DNA of 64,000 nucleotides from Streptomyces mobaraensis. Its GTDB lineage: Bacteria; Actinomycetota; Actinomycetes; Streptomycetales; Streptomycetaceae. Numbering within the stretch: position 1 is the stretch's first letter; the number at the start of each line of letters is the position of its first letter. The position numbers and the translations under genes were made by a program. Under the pieces are notes generated by a model. The model searched no databases. It saw only the letters and a program-made list of their open reading frames with translations, and was not told the origin of the DNA. This document shows, piece after piece, positions 51,040-59,110 of this stretch. The stretch is taken from positions 434,001 through 498,000 of the forward strand of contig NZ_CP083590.1 in assembly GCF_020099395.1 (NCBI RefSeq), in the 5' to 3' direction.

Positions 51040-52800
51040 TTGAGACGACGCCTGTCCGTCCGCGCCGTGGTGGCCTTACTGGCCACCGCATGGGCCGGCG
51101 CGGGACTCTCCCTCGGCGGCGCCGGCACGGCGACCGCCGCCACCCCCGCCACTGCCGCCGCCCCCTTACCCCCACGGGTATTCGCGCCCTACTTCGAGAC
51201 CTACGGCTCCGACAGCCCGGCCGCGCTCGCCGAGAAGTCGGGCGCCCAACACCTCACCTTGGCCTTCCTCCAGACCGAGGCCAAGGGCTCCTGCACCCCC
51301 TACTGGAACGGCGACACCGGCAAACCGGTGGACACCTCCGTCCTCGGCTCCGACATCACGGCCATCCGCGCCCGGGGCGGGGACGTCATCCCGTCCTTCG
51401 GCGGGTACGCGGCCGACAACGGCGGCACCGAACTCTCCGACAGCTGCACCGACGTGAACCGGATAGCCGAGGCGTTCGAGAAGGTGATCACCACCTACGA
51501 CGTCACCCGGCTCGACCTGGACATCGAGGACAACTCGCTGACCAACAGCGCCGGGATCGACCGCCGCAACAAGGCGATCAGGAAGGTCCAGGACTGGGCC
51601 GCCGCCAACGGGCGCACGGTGCGGATCGCGTACACCCTGCCGACCACCACCCACGGCCTGGCGGACAGCGGGCTCGCCGTCCTGCGCAACGCCGTCGACA
51701 ACGGCGCCCGGGTGGACGTCGTCAACATCATGACGTTCGACTACTACGACGGCGCGCAGCACGACATGGCCGCCGACACCGTCACCGCCGCCGAGGGCCT
51801 GCACACCCAACTCGCCGGGCTCTACCCGGGGAAGAGCGACGCCCAGCGGTGGGCGATGGTCGGCGTCACCGAGATGCCGGGCATCGACGACTACGGGCCC
51901 GCCGAGACCTTCACCACCCAGGACGCGGCCAAGGTCTACGACTGGGCCGTCGGCAAGGGCATCAACACCCTCTCGTTCTGGGCCCTCCAGCGCGACAACG
52001 GCGGCTGCCCCGGTACCAAGGGCTCCGACACCTGCTCGGGGATCGTCCAGGACACCTGGTACTTCACCCACACCTTCGCGCCCTTCACCGGCGGCGGGAC
52101 CACGGAGCAGGACTTCTCCCTGGCCGTCTCCCCGGACGCGGCCTCCGTCCCGCCGGGCGGCACCGCCACGGCGACCGTCGCCACCCGCGCGGTGTCCGGC
52201 CCGGCGCAGACCGTGCGGCTCTCGGCGAGCGGTCTGCCGAAGGGGGTGACGGCGGAGTTCAGCCCGTCGTCGGTGACCGCCGGCGAGTCGGCGCGGCTCA
52301 CGTTCACCGTCGCCAAGGACGCGGCGCCCGGCGCATACCCGGTGACCGTGACCGGCACCGCCTCGTCGGGGAGCCACTCGGCGTCGGTCGCCCTGACCGT
52401 CACCGGCTCCGGCACGCCCGGCCGGGTGGTCAACGGCGACTTCGAGTCGGGCTCCACCGGGCCGTGGACGTGCGACGACGGGGCCTCCGTGGTCAAGAGC
52501 CCGGTGCACGGCGGCAGTTACGCGCTGCGGACCGCGCCGACGAGCGGCGGGACCGGCGAGTGCCGGCAGACCCTCACCCTCTCTCCCGCCACCTCGTACA
52601 CGCTCACCGGCTGGGTGCGAGGGGACTACGCGTTCCTCGGCGTCTCGGGCGGGGCGAACGCGAGCCGCTGGGCGTCCGCCGGCGACTGGACCCGGCTGTC
52701 CGTGCCCTTCACGACCGACTCCACCGGCCGGGTGACGGTCTATGTGCACGGCTGGTTCGGGCAGGGGGCCGTCCTCGCGGACGACATCGCGCTCGGCTGA
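51040..52800 (+). CDS. Secreted GH18 chitinase with Ig-like and carbohydrate-binding modules
   Basis: Encodes 586 residues. The signal peptide begins MRRRLSVRAVVALLATAWAG. A GH18 barrel (about 35-345) has catalytic RLDLDIEDN (Asp159, Asp161, acid Glu163), VFAPYFETYG at its start and NIMTFDYYDGAQHDM. A beta-sandwich module (about 355-460, FSLAVSPDAASVPPGGTATA) and a C-terminal CBM-like jelly roll (about 465-586; VVNGDFESGSTGPWTCDDGA) follow. It hydrolyses chitin outside the cell. Start choice: a TTG with GGGAG six bases upstream, giving a perfect signal peptide. A DasR-like site precedes it and a hairpin follows it. Confidence 0.93.
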   Translation: MRRRLSVRAVVALLATAWAGAGLSLGGAGTATAATPATAAAPLPPRVFAPYFETYGSDSPAALAEKSGAQHLTLAFLQTEAKGSCTPYWNGDTGKPVDTSVLGSDITAIRARGGDVIPSFGGYAADNGGTELSDSCTDVNRIAEAFEKVITTYDVTRLDLDIEDNSLTNSAGIDRRNKAIRKVQDWAAANGRTVRIAYTLPTTTHGLADSGLAVLRNAVDNGARVDVVNIMTFDYYDGAQHDMAADTVTAAEGLHTQLAGLYPGKSDAQRWAMVGVTEMPGIDDYGPAETFTTQDAAKVYDWAVGKGINTLSFWALQRDNGGCPGTKGSDTCSGIVQDTWYFTHTFAPFTGGGTTEQDFSLAVSPDAASVPPGGTATATVATRAVSGPAQTVRLSASGLPKGVTAEFSPSSVTAGESARLTFTVAKDAAPGAYPVTVTGTASSGSHSASVALTVTGSGTPGRVVNGDFESGSTGPWTCDDGASVVKSPVHGGSYALRTAPTSGGTGECRQTLTLSPATSYTLTGWVRGDYAFLGVSGGANASRWASAGDWTRLSVPFTTDSTGRVTVYVHGWFGQGAVLADDIALG

Positions 52801-52814
52801 CACGCCGTCCGGTA

Positions 52815-52848
52815 CGCGGGGCCCGCCGGCCGTCCGGCGGGCCCCGCG
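52815..52848 (+). terminator. Hairpin terminator of the chitinase gene
   Basis: A perfect 15-bp stem (52815-52829 with 52834-52848) and a 4-nt loop, 14 bp after the chitinase stop. Confidence 0.8.
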
Positions 52849-52981
52849 CCGTTCCCCGGCGCGGCGCGGGTCACCCGGACGGGTCCGGGGGACGTCCGGA
52901 CCGGTGGTGCGCGCCCCCGCGCGCGGACGCGGCCGGGCCCCGTATGGAGTCGGTCAAGGCGCCCGTCGGCCGCCCCGGATC

Positions 52982-53018
52982 GTCTACAGTCGCGTAGACC
53001 GTCCACCGCCGCGTAGAC
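52982..53018 (+). promoter_or_regulatory. GTCTAC/GTAGAC repeats upstream of DedA gene
   Basis: The inverted repeat GTCTAC-AGTCGC-GTAGAC (52982-52999) is followed by a direct repeat CGCGTAGAC (52991-52999 and 53010-53018, 19 bp apart). It lies 63-99 bp before the GTG start of the DedA gene. The form recalls BlaI/MecI-type operators, which control beta-lactam or envelope-stress genes, but no such repressor gene is in the window. Confidence 0.5.
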
Positions 53019-53080
53019 GTCCGGCCCGTACCGTCGAGACGGGCGGACCACCGCCCTCGACCGCCGGAGGCCGCTCAGCC

Positions 53081-53758
53081 GTGTCGTTCGCGCCCGCTCC
53101 GCCCGCCGCCCTCGCCGTCGACCTCCTCGACGCCTCCTCCCTGCTGTCGTCCTTCGGGGCGGTGGGGGTGGCCGTCGTCCTCTTCGCCGAGACCGGTCTG
53201 CTCGTCGGCTTCTTCCTGCCCGGCGACTCCCTGCTGTTCACCGCCGGCCTGCTGTGCCGGCCCGGGGCGCACACCGGGCCGCGCCTCGGCCTCGCCGAGG
53301 TGCTGGTGTGCGCGGCGGCCGGGGCGCTGGCCGGGGCCCAGTGCGGCTATCTGCTCGGGCGGCGCGGCGGCCGGACGCTGCTGGCCCGCTCACGCAACCG
53401 GCGGCTGCTCGACGGCGCCGCGCGCGCCGAGGAACTGCTCGGCCGGTACGGGCACGCCCGCGCGGTCGTCCTGGCCCGGTTCGTGCCCGTGGTGCGCACC
53501 GTGCTCAACCCGCTGGCCGGGGCGCTGGCCGTGCCGGGGCGCGTCTTCCTCGTCTGGCAGGTGGCCGGCGGGCTGGTGTGGACGGCCGGGCTGGTGCTGG
53601 CGGGGTACGCCCTGGGGTCCGTCGTCCCGGACGTCGACCGGTATCTGCTGCCGCTGGTCGCGGCGGTGGTGGTGCTCTCGCTGCTGCCGTTCGCCGTGGA
53701 ACTGCTGCGCGCCCGCCGCCGGGCGGGGGCCGGTACGCGCGGTGACGGGCGCGGATAG
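53081..53758 (+). CDS. DedA-family membrane protein
   Basis: Encodes 225 residues. Family hallmarks are AVVLFAETGLLVGFFLPGDS (the conserved ETG and FLPGD) and the VVLARFVPVVRTVLNPLAGA segment with the conserved Arg pair. Four to five helices and re-entrant loops are predicted. DedA proteins act as proton-driven lipid flippases; one group (UptA) moves undecaprenyl phosphate. The next gene, 49 bp downstream, is a PAP2 phosphatase, which fits a lipid-carrier recycling pair. The GTG start has GGAGG ten bases upstream. The GTAGAC repeats lie in its promoter region. Confidence 0.92.
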   Translation: MSFAPAPPAALAVDLLDASSLLSSFGAVGVAVVLFAETGLLVGFFLPGDSLLFTAGLLCRPGAHTGPRLGLAEVLVCAAAGALAGAQCGYLLGRRGGRTLLARSRNRRLLDGAARAEELLGRYGHARAVVLARFVPVVRTVLNPLAGALAVPGRVFLVWQVAGGLVWTAGLVLAGYALGSVVPDVDRYLLPLVAAVVVLSLLPFAVELLRARRRAGAGTRGDGRG

Positions 53759-53807
53759 CGGGTAGGGGCGGGCGGACGAGCACGGCGGCAGCCACGAGGG
53801 AGGGGAC

Positions 53808-54425
53808 ATGACGGTCACTCCGCTGGCCTTCGACGGATCGGGCCTGGACGGCGGCCTCTACACGGAGATCACCCGGGCGGCGCGGGACGCCCCCTGGCTG
53901 CTCAACGACACCGCGTCCGCCTGGTCGGCGCTCGGGCTCACGGCGTTCGCCGCGCTGATGACGGCGGCCTGGTGGCGGGCGCGCCGGGCGGACGCCCCGG
54001 TGATGGCGCGGGCGCTGGCCGTGCCGCTGATCGTGGCCCTGGCGTACGGCGTGAACATGGCGCTCAAGGAGCTGGTGCGGGAGGACCGGCCGTGCCGGTC
54101 GCTGCCCGGCCGGTTCACGCTGGAGGCGTGTCCCGCGCCGGGCGACTGGTCGTTCCCCAGCAACCACGCGGCCGTCGCCTTCGCCGCGGCGGCGGCGCTC
54201 TGGGTGGTGGACCGGGTGCTGGCGGCGGGTGCCGTCCCGGCCGCGCTGATGATGGCCGCCTCCCGGGTCTGGGTGGGCGCCCACTATCCGCACGACGTGG
54301 CGGCGGGCGCGCTGCTCGGCGTCGCCCTGGCCGCGCCGCTGACGGTGTCGGCCGCGCGGGGCGCGCCGTGGGTGGCGCGGGCGCGCAAGGGTCCGCTGCG
54401 CGCCCTGCTGTTGTCGTCCGTGTGA
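53808..54425 (+). CDS. PAP2-family membrane phosphatase
   Basis: Encodes 205 residues with five to six helices. The three PAP2 motifs are in order: KELVREDRP, PSNHA in WSFPSNHAAVAF, and SRVWVGAHYPHDV (catalytic His plus Asp). The active site faces outside. It dephosphorylates lipid phosphates; undecaprenyl diphosphate is a likely substrate by analogy with PgpB/YbjG-type enzymes, and the DedA gene directly upstream supports that. The ATG has GAGGGGA upstream. It converges with the polysaccharide deacetylase, 19 bp apart. Confidence 0.93.
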   Translation: MTVTPLAFDGSGLDGGLYTEITRAARDAPWLLNDTASAWSALGLTAFAALMTAAWWRARRADAPVMARALAVPLIVALAYGVNMALKELVREDRPCRSLPGRFTLEACPAPGDWSFPSNHAAVAFAAAAALWVVDRVLAAGAVPAALMMAASRVWVGAHYPHDVAAGALLGVALAAPLTVSAARGAPWVARARKGPLRALLLSSV

Positions 54426-54444
54426 CGGCCGGGTTCCGTGGTCG

Positions 54445-55395
54445 TCAGCACTGGAGGGGGTACGGGACCTGGTCGGTGGTCGGGCCGGTGTTGCGGCACA
54501 TCTGGTAGCCCTGATCGCGGAGGTCGGTGATGATGCCGGCCAGGGCGTCGGGGAAGTTGCTGAAGAGGTGGCCGAGGATCACCCCGTTGTTCTTCTCCTC
54601 GGGGGTGGCCTCGCGGACGGTGGTGCGGATCGCCTCGGCGTCGCGGAAGGCGCCGTCGGTCTGCTGCCAGTCGTAGGTGTCGATCGTCCAGTTGCAGACG
54701 CGCTGCCCGATGCTCGCGGCGACCTCCGTCTCGCGCGGGCCGGCGTCACCGTAGGGCGGGCGGAGGAAGTTGCCGGGGATGCCGTTGCGCAGCTCGTCCT
54801 GGAGTTCCTGGTCCGTCAGCCGGGTGAGCTGGCGGTGGGACCAGGTGTGGCTGCCGACCCAGTGGCCCTGCTGCCGGAGGGTGGCGGTGATCTGCGGGTA
54901 CTGCGAGGCGTACTTGTTGATGAGGAAGAACGCGGCGCGGACGCCCTGGGCCTGGAGCTGGGCGCCGACGCGGGTGGCGCGTTCGGGGTCGCTGTAGGCC
55001 CAGTCGTCCAGGGAGAGCAGCACCCGGCCGGAGGTGTTGCCGCAGCGTTCCCGGTCGTAGCCGGCGGCCGTGTCGGGGACCAGGGCCGGGGCCTGCCGGC
55101 CGCCGGCCGGGGGGTGGCCGGCGCCCTCGGGGGCGCCGTGGCCCTCGGGACGGTGGTCGTGGGCGGCGGTGGGGCGGGTGCCGCAGGTGCCCATGGCGGT
55201 GCCGTGCCGGTGGTCGTCGTGCGCGCCGCCCGGCCGGGCCTGCGGCTCGCACTCCGGGCGGTCGTCCACCGCGTTCACCGCGAAGGCCGAGCCGGCCACC
55301 AGCACGGCCGCGGCGACGGCCGTCTTCAACGGCACCCGTTTGCGGCGCCGGTGGCGTCCGCGGCCGCGCCGGAGGACGCCACGGATTTCCGACAT
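54445..55395 (-). CDS. Polysaccharide deacetylase (CE4, NodB-like)
   Basis: Encodes 316 residues. A basic N-terminus with a membrane anchor (VPLKTAVAAAVLVAGSAFAV) is followed by a His/Gly/Pro-rich linker. The NodB domain (about 115-300) has motif 1 LLSLDDWAY (normally TFDDG; Asp pair kept, Gly replaced by Trp). Motif 2 is SHTWSHRQL (metal His pair) and motif 3 is LRPPYGD. Late motifs DTYDWQQTD and ILGHL resemble the family. It removes N-acetyl groups from glycans outside the cell. The His-rich linker may bind metals. The ATG has GGAG at five bases. Confidence 0.9.
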   Translation of the reverse strand: MSEIRGVLRRGRGRHRRRKRVPLKTAVAAAVLVAGSAFAVNAVDDRPECEPQARPGGAHDDHRHGTAMGTCGTRPTAAHDHRPEGHGAPEGAGHPPAGGRQAPALVPDTAAGYDRERCGNTSGRVLLSLDDWAYSDPERATRVGAQLQAQGVRAAFFLINKYASQYPQITATLRQQGHWVGSHTWSHRQLTRLTDQELQDELRNGIPGNFLRPPYGDAGPRETEVAASIGQRVCNWTIDTYDWQQTDGAFRDAEAIRTTVREATPEEKNNGVILGHLFSNFPDALAGIITDLRDQGYQMCRNTGPTTDQVPYPLQC

Positions 55396-55600
55396 GCTGA
55401 CTCCTCAACGGTGCGGGCCGGCGGCGGGCGGCCGGTCCGGCACCTCACGCCCGGTGCCGGTGGGCGCGGAGAGGCACCGCTCCGGGACGAGCACCCGAGC
55501 TGGATCGGTGATCTTGGCTCCAGCCTCGGTGCGGGTATCCGGTCCCGCAACCGGTGGGTCCGCCGTCCGGACCGCCGGGAGGGTGGGAGCCGTCGCGGCC

Positions 55601-56221
55601 TCAGGTCCGGGCGGCGCGCAGCGAGTCGAGGTGCCGGCGGAGGACGGCGCGCAGGGCCTCGGGGGTGACGCTGTCGGGCTGGAGGACGGCCTGGAGGGTG
55701 AGGCCGTCGAGGAGCGCGCAGAGCCGCAGGCTCTCGGTGGCGGTGTCGAGGCCGTCGGCGAGGGCGCCCCGGTTCCGGATCTCGGTGAGCACGTGCGCGG
55801 CCAGCGCGCGCTGATCGTCGTGCATCTCGCGCGCGCAGGCGCGGAGTTCGGGCCGGGTACGGGCGGCGGTGGTGAAGGCCAGCCAGACCACCGCCTCGCG
55901 GCGGCGCGTCTCGTCGAGCGGGAGGAGCTCGGCGAACAGCTCCTCGGTGAGGGCCGCGCCGTCGGCGCCGGGTGCCAGGGCGAGCAGCGGTGCGCTGCGG
56001 GCGGTGAGGCGGCGGCCGATGCGGCGGCCGAGCTCCTCCATGGCGAAGATGATCAGCGCGGTGTGGTCGGCGAAGTAGTGCCGGACCGATCCGACGACCA
56101 GCCCGGCCTCGGCGGCCACGTTGCGCAGGGAGGCGCTCTCCAGTCCGTCGCGGGCGACGACGCGCAGCACGGCCTCGGCGACGGCGCGGCGGCGCTCGTC
56201 CGGGTCGACGATTTTCGGCAT
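55601..56221 (-). CDS. TetR-family regulator
   Basis: Encodes 206 residues. The TetR HTH reads PKIVDPDERRRAVAEAVLRV, then SLRNVAAEAGLVVGSVRHYF. The C-terminal part (TRPELRACAREMHDDQRALA, LDGLTLQAVLQP) resembles the BetI/TetR_C_6 group. It is divergent from the glutamine-synthetase-like gene at 56518, with 296 bp between them, and is the natural candidate to control that gene pair. The ligand is unknown. The ATG is used, close to TTTATAGC. Confidence 0.93.
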   Translation of the reverse strand: MPKIVDPDERRRAVAEAVLRVVARDGLESASLRNVAAEAGLVVGSVRHYFADHTALIIFAMEELGRRIGRRLTARSAPLLALAPGADGAALTEELFAELLPLDETRRREAVVWLAFTTAARTRPELRACAREMHDDQRALAAHVLTEIRNRGALADGLDTATESLRLCALLDGLTLQAVLQPDSVTPEALRAVLRRHLDSLRAART

Positions 56222-56517
56222 GCGGCTTTATAGCACGGGCGGGTTAGGTGGGTGCCGGCCGGAGGGCGGTGACCGGTTCCGATCGGTCGCCGCGCCGGCG
56301 GCGTCCGATACCGACCGTCGCCGACCCCCGCTGACCGGCGGAAGCCCGCAGGCCGGACGCCGGACGGCGACCGGCCGCCACATCCCGGCCGCTTCCCCCG
56401 AACGGCCCCCCGCCGAGGTGAAATACGGAAGAATCCGGCCGAGGATCCAGGCGGCGGGCCCTCACCGGATGCCGTCGCCCCTGTCCCCCCTTGAGCACCC
56501 CGGCGGAGGAGCCCAGC

Positions 56518-57867
56518 ATGCAGAGGCCGGAACGGGAACGCGCGGAATCGGCCGCCCGGCAGGAGGCCGCCCAGCTCACCGCCCTCGGGGTGCAGGCCGT
56601 CGCGCTCACCTGGGTGGACAACGCGGGCATCACCCGCGTCAAGGCCGTCCCCACCGCGCGGCTCGCGCACGCGGCGCGGTGGGGTGTCGGGATGTCGCCC
56701 GTCTTCGACGTCTACCTCACCGACGACTCCAGCGTCACCAGCCCGTACACCGGCGGCCCCGACGGCGACCTGCGTCTCTTCCCCGACCTCGGCCGGCTGA
56801 CCGTGCTGGCCGGCCAGCGCGGCTGGGCCTGGGCGCCCGCCGACCGGTTCGAGCAGGACGGGCGCCCGTATGCCGGCTGCCAGCGGCGGTTCGCCCGCCG
56901 AATGGCCGCGCGGGCGGCCGAGCGGGGGCTGCGGCTGCGGATGGGGTTCGAGACCGAGTGGGTGGTCGCCCGCCGCGACGGCCCGGGCGGGCCGCCCGGC
57001 GCGGGACCGGCCTACGGCATGGCCCGGCTGGTCGAGCTGGCCGACTACCTCCGGGACGTGCTCGACGCCCTCACCGCCCAGCGCGTGGAGGTGCTGCAGC
57101 TCCATCCGGAGTACAAGCCGGGCCAGTTCGAGGTGTCGGTGGCCCCCGCCGACCCGGTCGGCGCGGCCGATCTGGCCGTGCTCGTCCGGGAGACGGTCCG
57201 TGCGGTCTCCCTCGCGCACGGCCTGGACGCCCTGTTCGGGCCCGTCGTCGCGCCCGACACCGTCGGCAACGGCGCCCATCTGCACCTGAGCCTGCTGCGC
57301 GGCGAGCGGAACCTGTGCCGGGGCGGCGACGGCCCCTGCGGGATGACGGCGGAGTGCGCCGCGTTCCTCGCCGGCGTGCTCCGCGAACTCCCCGCCCTGC
57401 TGGCCCTGGGCGCCCCCTCCCCCGCCAGCCATCTGCGGCTGCGCCCTTCGCGGTGGGCGGGGGCGTACGCCTGCTGGGGGCCGGAGAACCGGGAGGCCGC
57501 CCTGCGCTTCGTCCCCGGGCCGCCGGACGCCGAGGACCAGGCCAACGCCGAGGTGAAGTGCTTCGACGGCGCCGCCAACCCCTATCTGGTGACCGGCGCG
57601 GTGCTCGCCGCCGGGCTGGCCGGGATCGGGGCCGTCGCGGAGCTCCCGCCGCCCGTCGCGGGCGATCCCGCGCACGGGGAGGGGCACGAGCGGCTGCCGG
57701 AGTCACCGACGGCCGCGCTGGACCGTTTCACCCGCTCCGACGTGCTCCGGGAGGCGCTCGGCACCCCCCTGTTCGAAGCGGTCGCCGCCGTCCGGCGCGG
57801 CGAGATCGAGCGGTACGAGGGGGCGACGCCGGAGGAGCTCGCCGACGCGACGAGGGGGCGGTACTGA
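56518..57867 (+). CDS. Glutamine synthetase-like protein (GSI-type, FluG C-half-like)
   Basis: Encodes 449 residues. N-terminal beta-grasp segment: ALTWVDNAGITRVKAVPTAR. The catalytic domain carries metal ligands Glu145/Glu147 (GFETEWVV), HPEYKPGQFEVSVAP, NGAHLHLSL (His pair), the SRWAGAYACWG loop and NREAALRFVPG with substrate Arg. These non-canonical members glutamylate amines (polyamines, ethanolamine, isopropylamine) rather than ammonia. It is followed by an amidohydrolase at one base distance, matching the fused FluG protein of fungi. The ATG has GGAGG eight bases upstream; an earlier TTG is less likely. It is probably controlled by the divergent TetR gene. Confidence 0.94.
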   Translation: MQRPERERAESAARQEAAQLTALGVQAVALTWVDNAGITRVKAVPTARLAHAARWGVGMSPVFDVYLTDDSSVTSPYTGGPDGDLRLFPDLGRLTVLAGQRGWAWAPADRFEQDGRPYAGCQRRFARRMAARAAERGLRLRMGFETEWVVARRDGPGGPPGAGPAYGMARLVELADYLRDVLDALTAQRVEVLQLHPEYKPGQFEVSVAPADPVGAADLAVLVRETVRAVSLAHGLDALFGPVVAPDTVGNGAHLHLSLLRGERNLCRGGDGPCGMTAECAAFLAGVLRELPALLALGAPSPASHLRLRPSRWAGAYACWGPENREAALRFVPGPPDAEDQANAEVKCFDGAANPYLVTGAVLAAGLAGIGAVAELPPPVAGDPAHGEGHERLPESPTAALDRFTRSDVLREALGTPLFEAVAAVRRGEIERYEGATPEELADATRGRY

Positions 57868-57868
57868 G

Positions 57869-59017
57869 GTGAGCACGGCCGTTCCGCCCCCCGCTCCGTC
57901 CGCTCTCGTCGACCACCACTGCCACGGCGTGGCCCGGTCCGACCTCGGCCCCGACGCGTTCGCCTCCTTCCTCAGCGAGTCGGACGCGCCCGCCGCGCCC
58001 GGCACCAGCTTCTTCGACAGCCAGCTGGGTTACGCCGTCCGCCGCTGGTGCCCGCCGCTGCTCGGCCTCGACCCGCACTGCGCGCCCGCCGAGTACCTGG
58101 AGCGCCGCCGCGAGCTGGGCCCGGCCGAGACGGCCCGGCGACTGCTCGGCGCCACCGGCATCACCGACTACCTGGTGGACACCGGCATCCCCGGCGACCT
58201 GACGTCCCCTCGGGAACTGGCCCGGATGGGCGGCGCCACCTGGCACGAGGTGGTGCGGCTGGAGCGGCTGGCCGAGCGCGTCGCCGACACGGCGGACGGA
58301 CCGGCGCGCTTCCTCTCCCGCCTCGCGGACGCGGTGGAGACGGCCGCCGAACAGGCCGTCGCCTTCAAGTCGGTGGCCGCGTACCGCTACGGGCTGGACT
58401 TCGAACCCAACCCGCCCGGCCGCACGGAGGTACGGCTGGCCGCCGACCGGTGGCTGGCCCACCGGACCCCGGGCGACCGGCTGGCCGACCCGGTGCTGCT
58501 GCGCCACCTGCTGTGGTCCGCGGCCGAGACGGGCCTGCCGATCCAGCTGCACACCGGCTTCGGCGATCCCGATCTGCGGCTGCACCGCTGCGACCCGGCG
58601 CTGCTCACGGACTTCGCCCGCGCGGTCCGCCCGACGGGGTCGGCGCTGGTGCTGCTGCACTGCTACCCGTACCACCGCGGCGCCGCCTACCTGGCGCACG
58701 CCTTCCCGCACGTGTACGCCGACATCGGGCTGGCCCTGTCGTACACCGGGGCACGGGCCGAGGCGGTGCTGGCGGAGGCCCTGGAGCTGGCCCCCTTCGG
58801 CAAGTTGATGTTCTCGACCGACGCGTACGGGCTCCCGGAGCTGTACGTGGTGGGCGCCGCCCTGTTCCGGCGCGGCCTGGACCGGCTGCTGGCCACCTGG
58901 GTGGGCGACGGCGCCTGGTCGGCCACGGACGCCGCCCGGGTCGCGGAACTGGTGGGCGCGGACAACGCGCGGCGGGTGTACGGGCTGGGGCGGACGGACG
59001 CTCCGCCCGCGCGCTGA
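57869..59017 (+). CDS. Amidohydrolase (FluG N-half-like)
   Basis: Encodes 382 residues. Amidohydrolase-superfamily (type II) fold with HxH metal site DHHCHG (His17, His19). Later ligands lie in IQLHTGFGDPD and LLHCYPYHRGAAY. Asp is in MFSTDAYGLPE. This combination with GSI is the one fused in fungal FluG and plant nodulin-like GS proteins, where the N-half is amidohydrolase-like. It may hydrolyse the gamma-glutamyl amide or a downstream product. The GTG start lies one base after the GS stop, so the genes are coupled. The specific substrate is unknown. Confidence 0.92.
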   Translation: MSTAVPPPAPSALVDHHCHGVARSDLGPDAFASFLSESDAPAAPGTSFFDSQLGYAVRRWCPPLLGLDPHCAPAEYLERRRELGPAETARRLLGATGITDYLVDTGIPGDLTSPRELARMGGATWHEVVRLERLAERVADTADGPARFLSRLADAVETAAEQAVAFKSVAAYRYGLDFEPNPPGRTEVRLAADRWLAHRTPGDRLADPVLLRHLLWSAAETGLPIQLHTGFGDPDLRLHRCDPALLTDFARAVRPTGSALVLLHCYPYHRGAAYLAHAFPHVYADIGLALSYTGARAEAVLAEALELAPFGKLMFSTDAYGLPELYVVGAALFRRGLDRLLATWVGDGAWSATDAARVAELVGADNARRVYGLGRTDAPPAR

Positions 59018-59110
59018 GTCCCGCCGGCCCCTACGGATACCCGGGCGAGCTCTACGGGGCCCTCCGCCCGCACTCTGAGCCCTGGCGGGGCGGGGACTCC
59101 GGTGGCCGGG

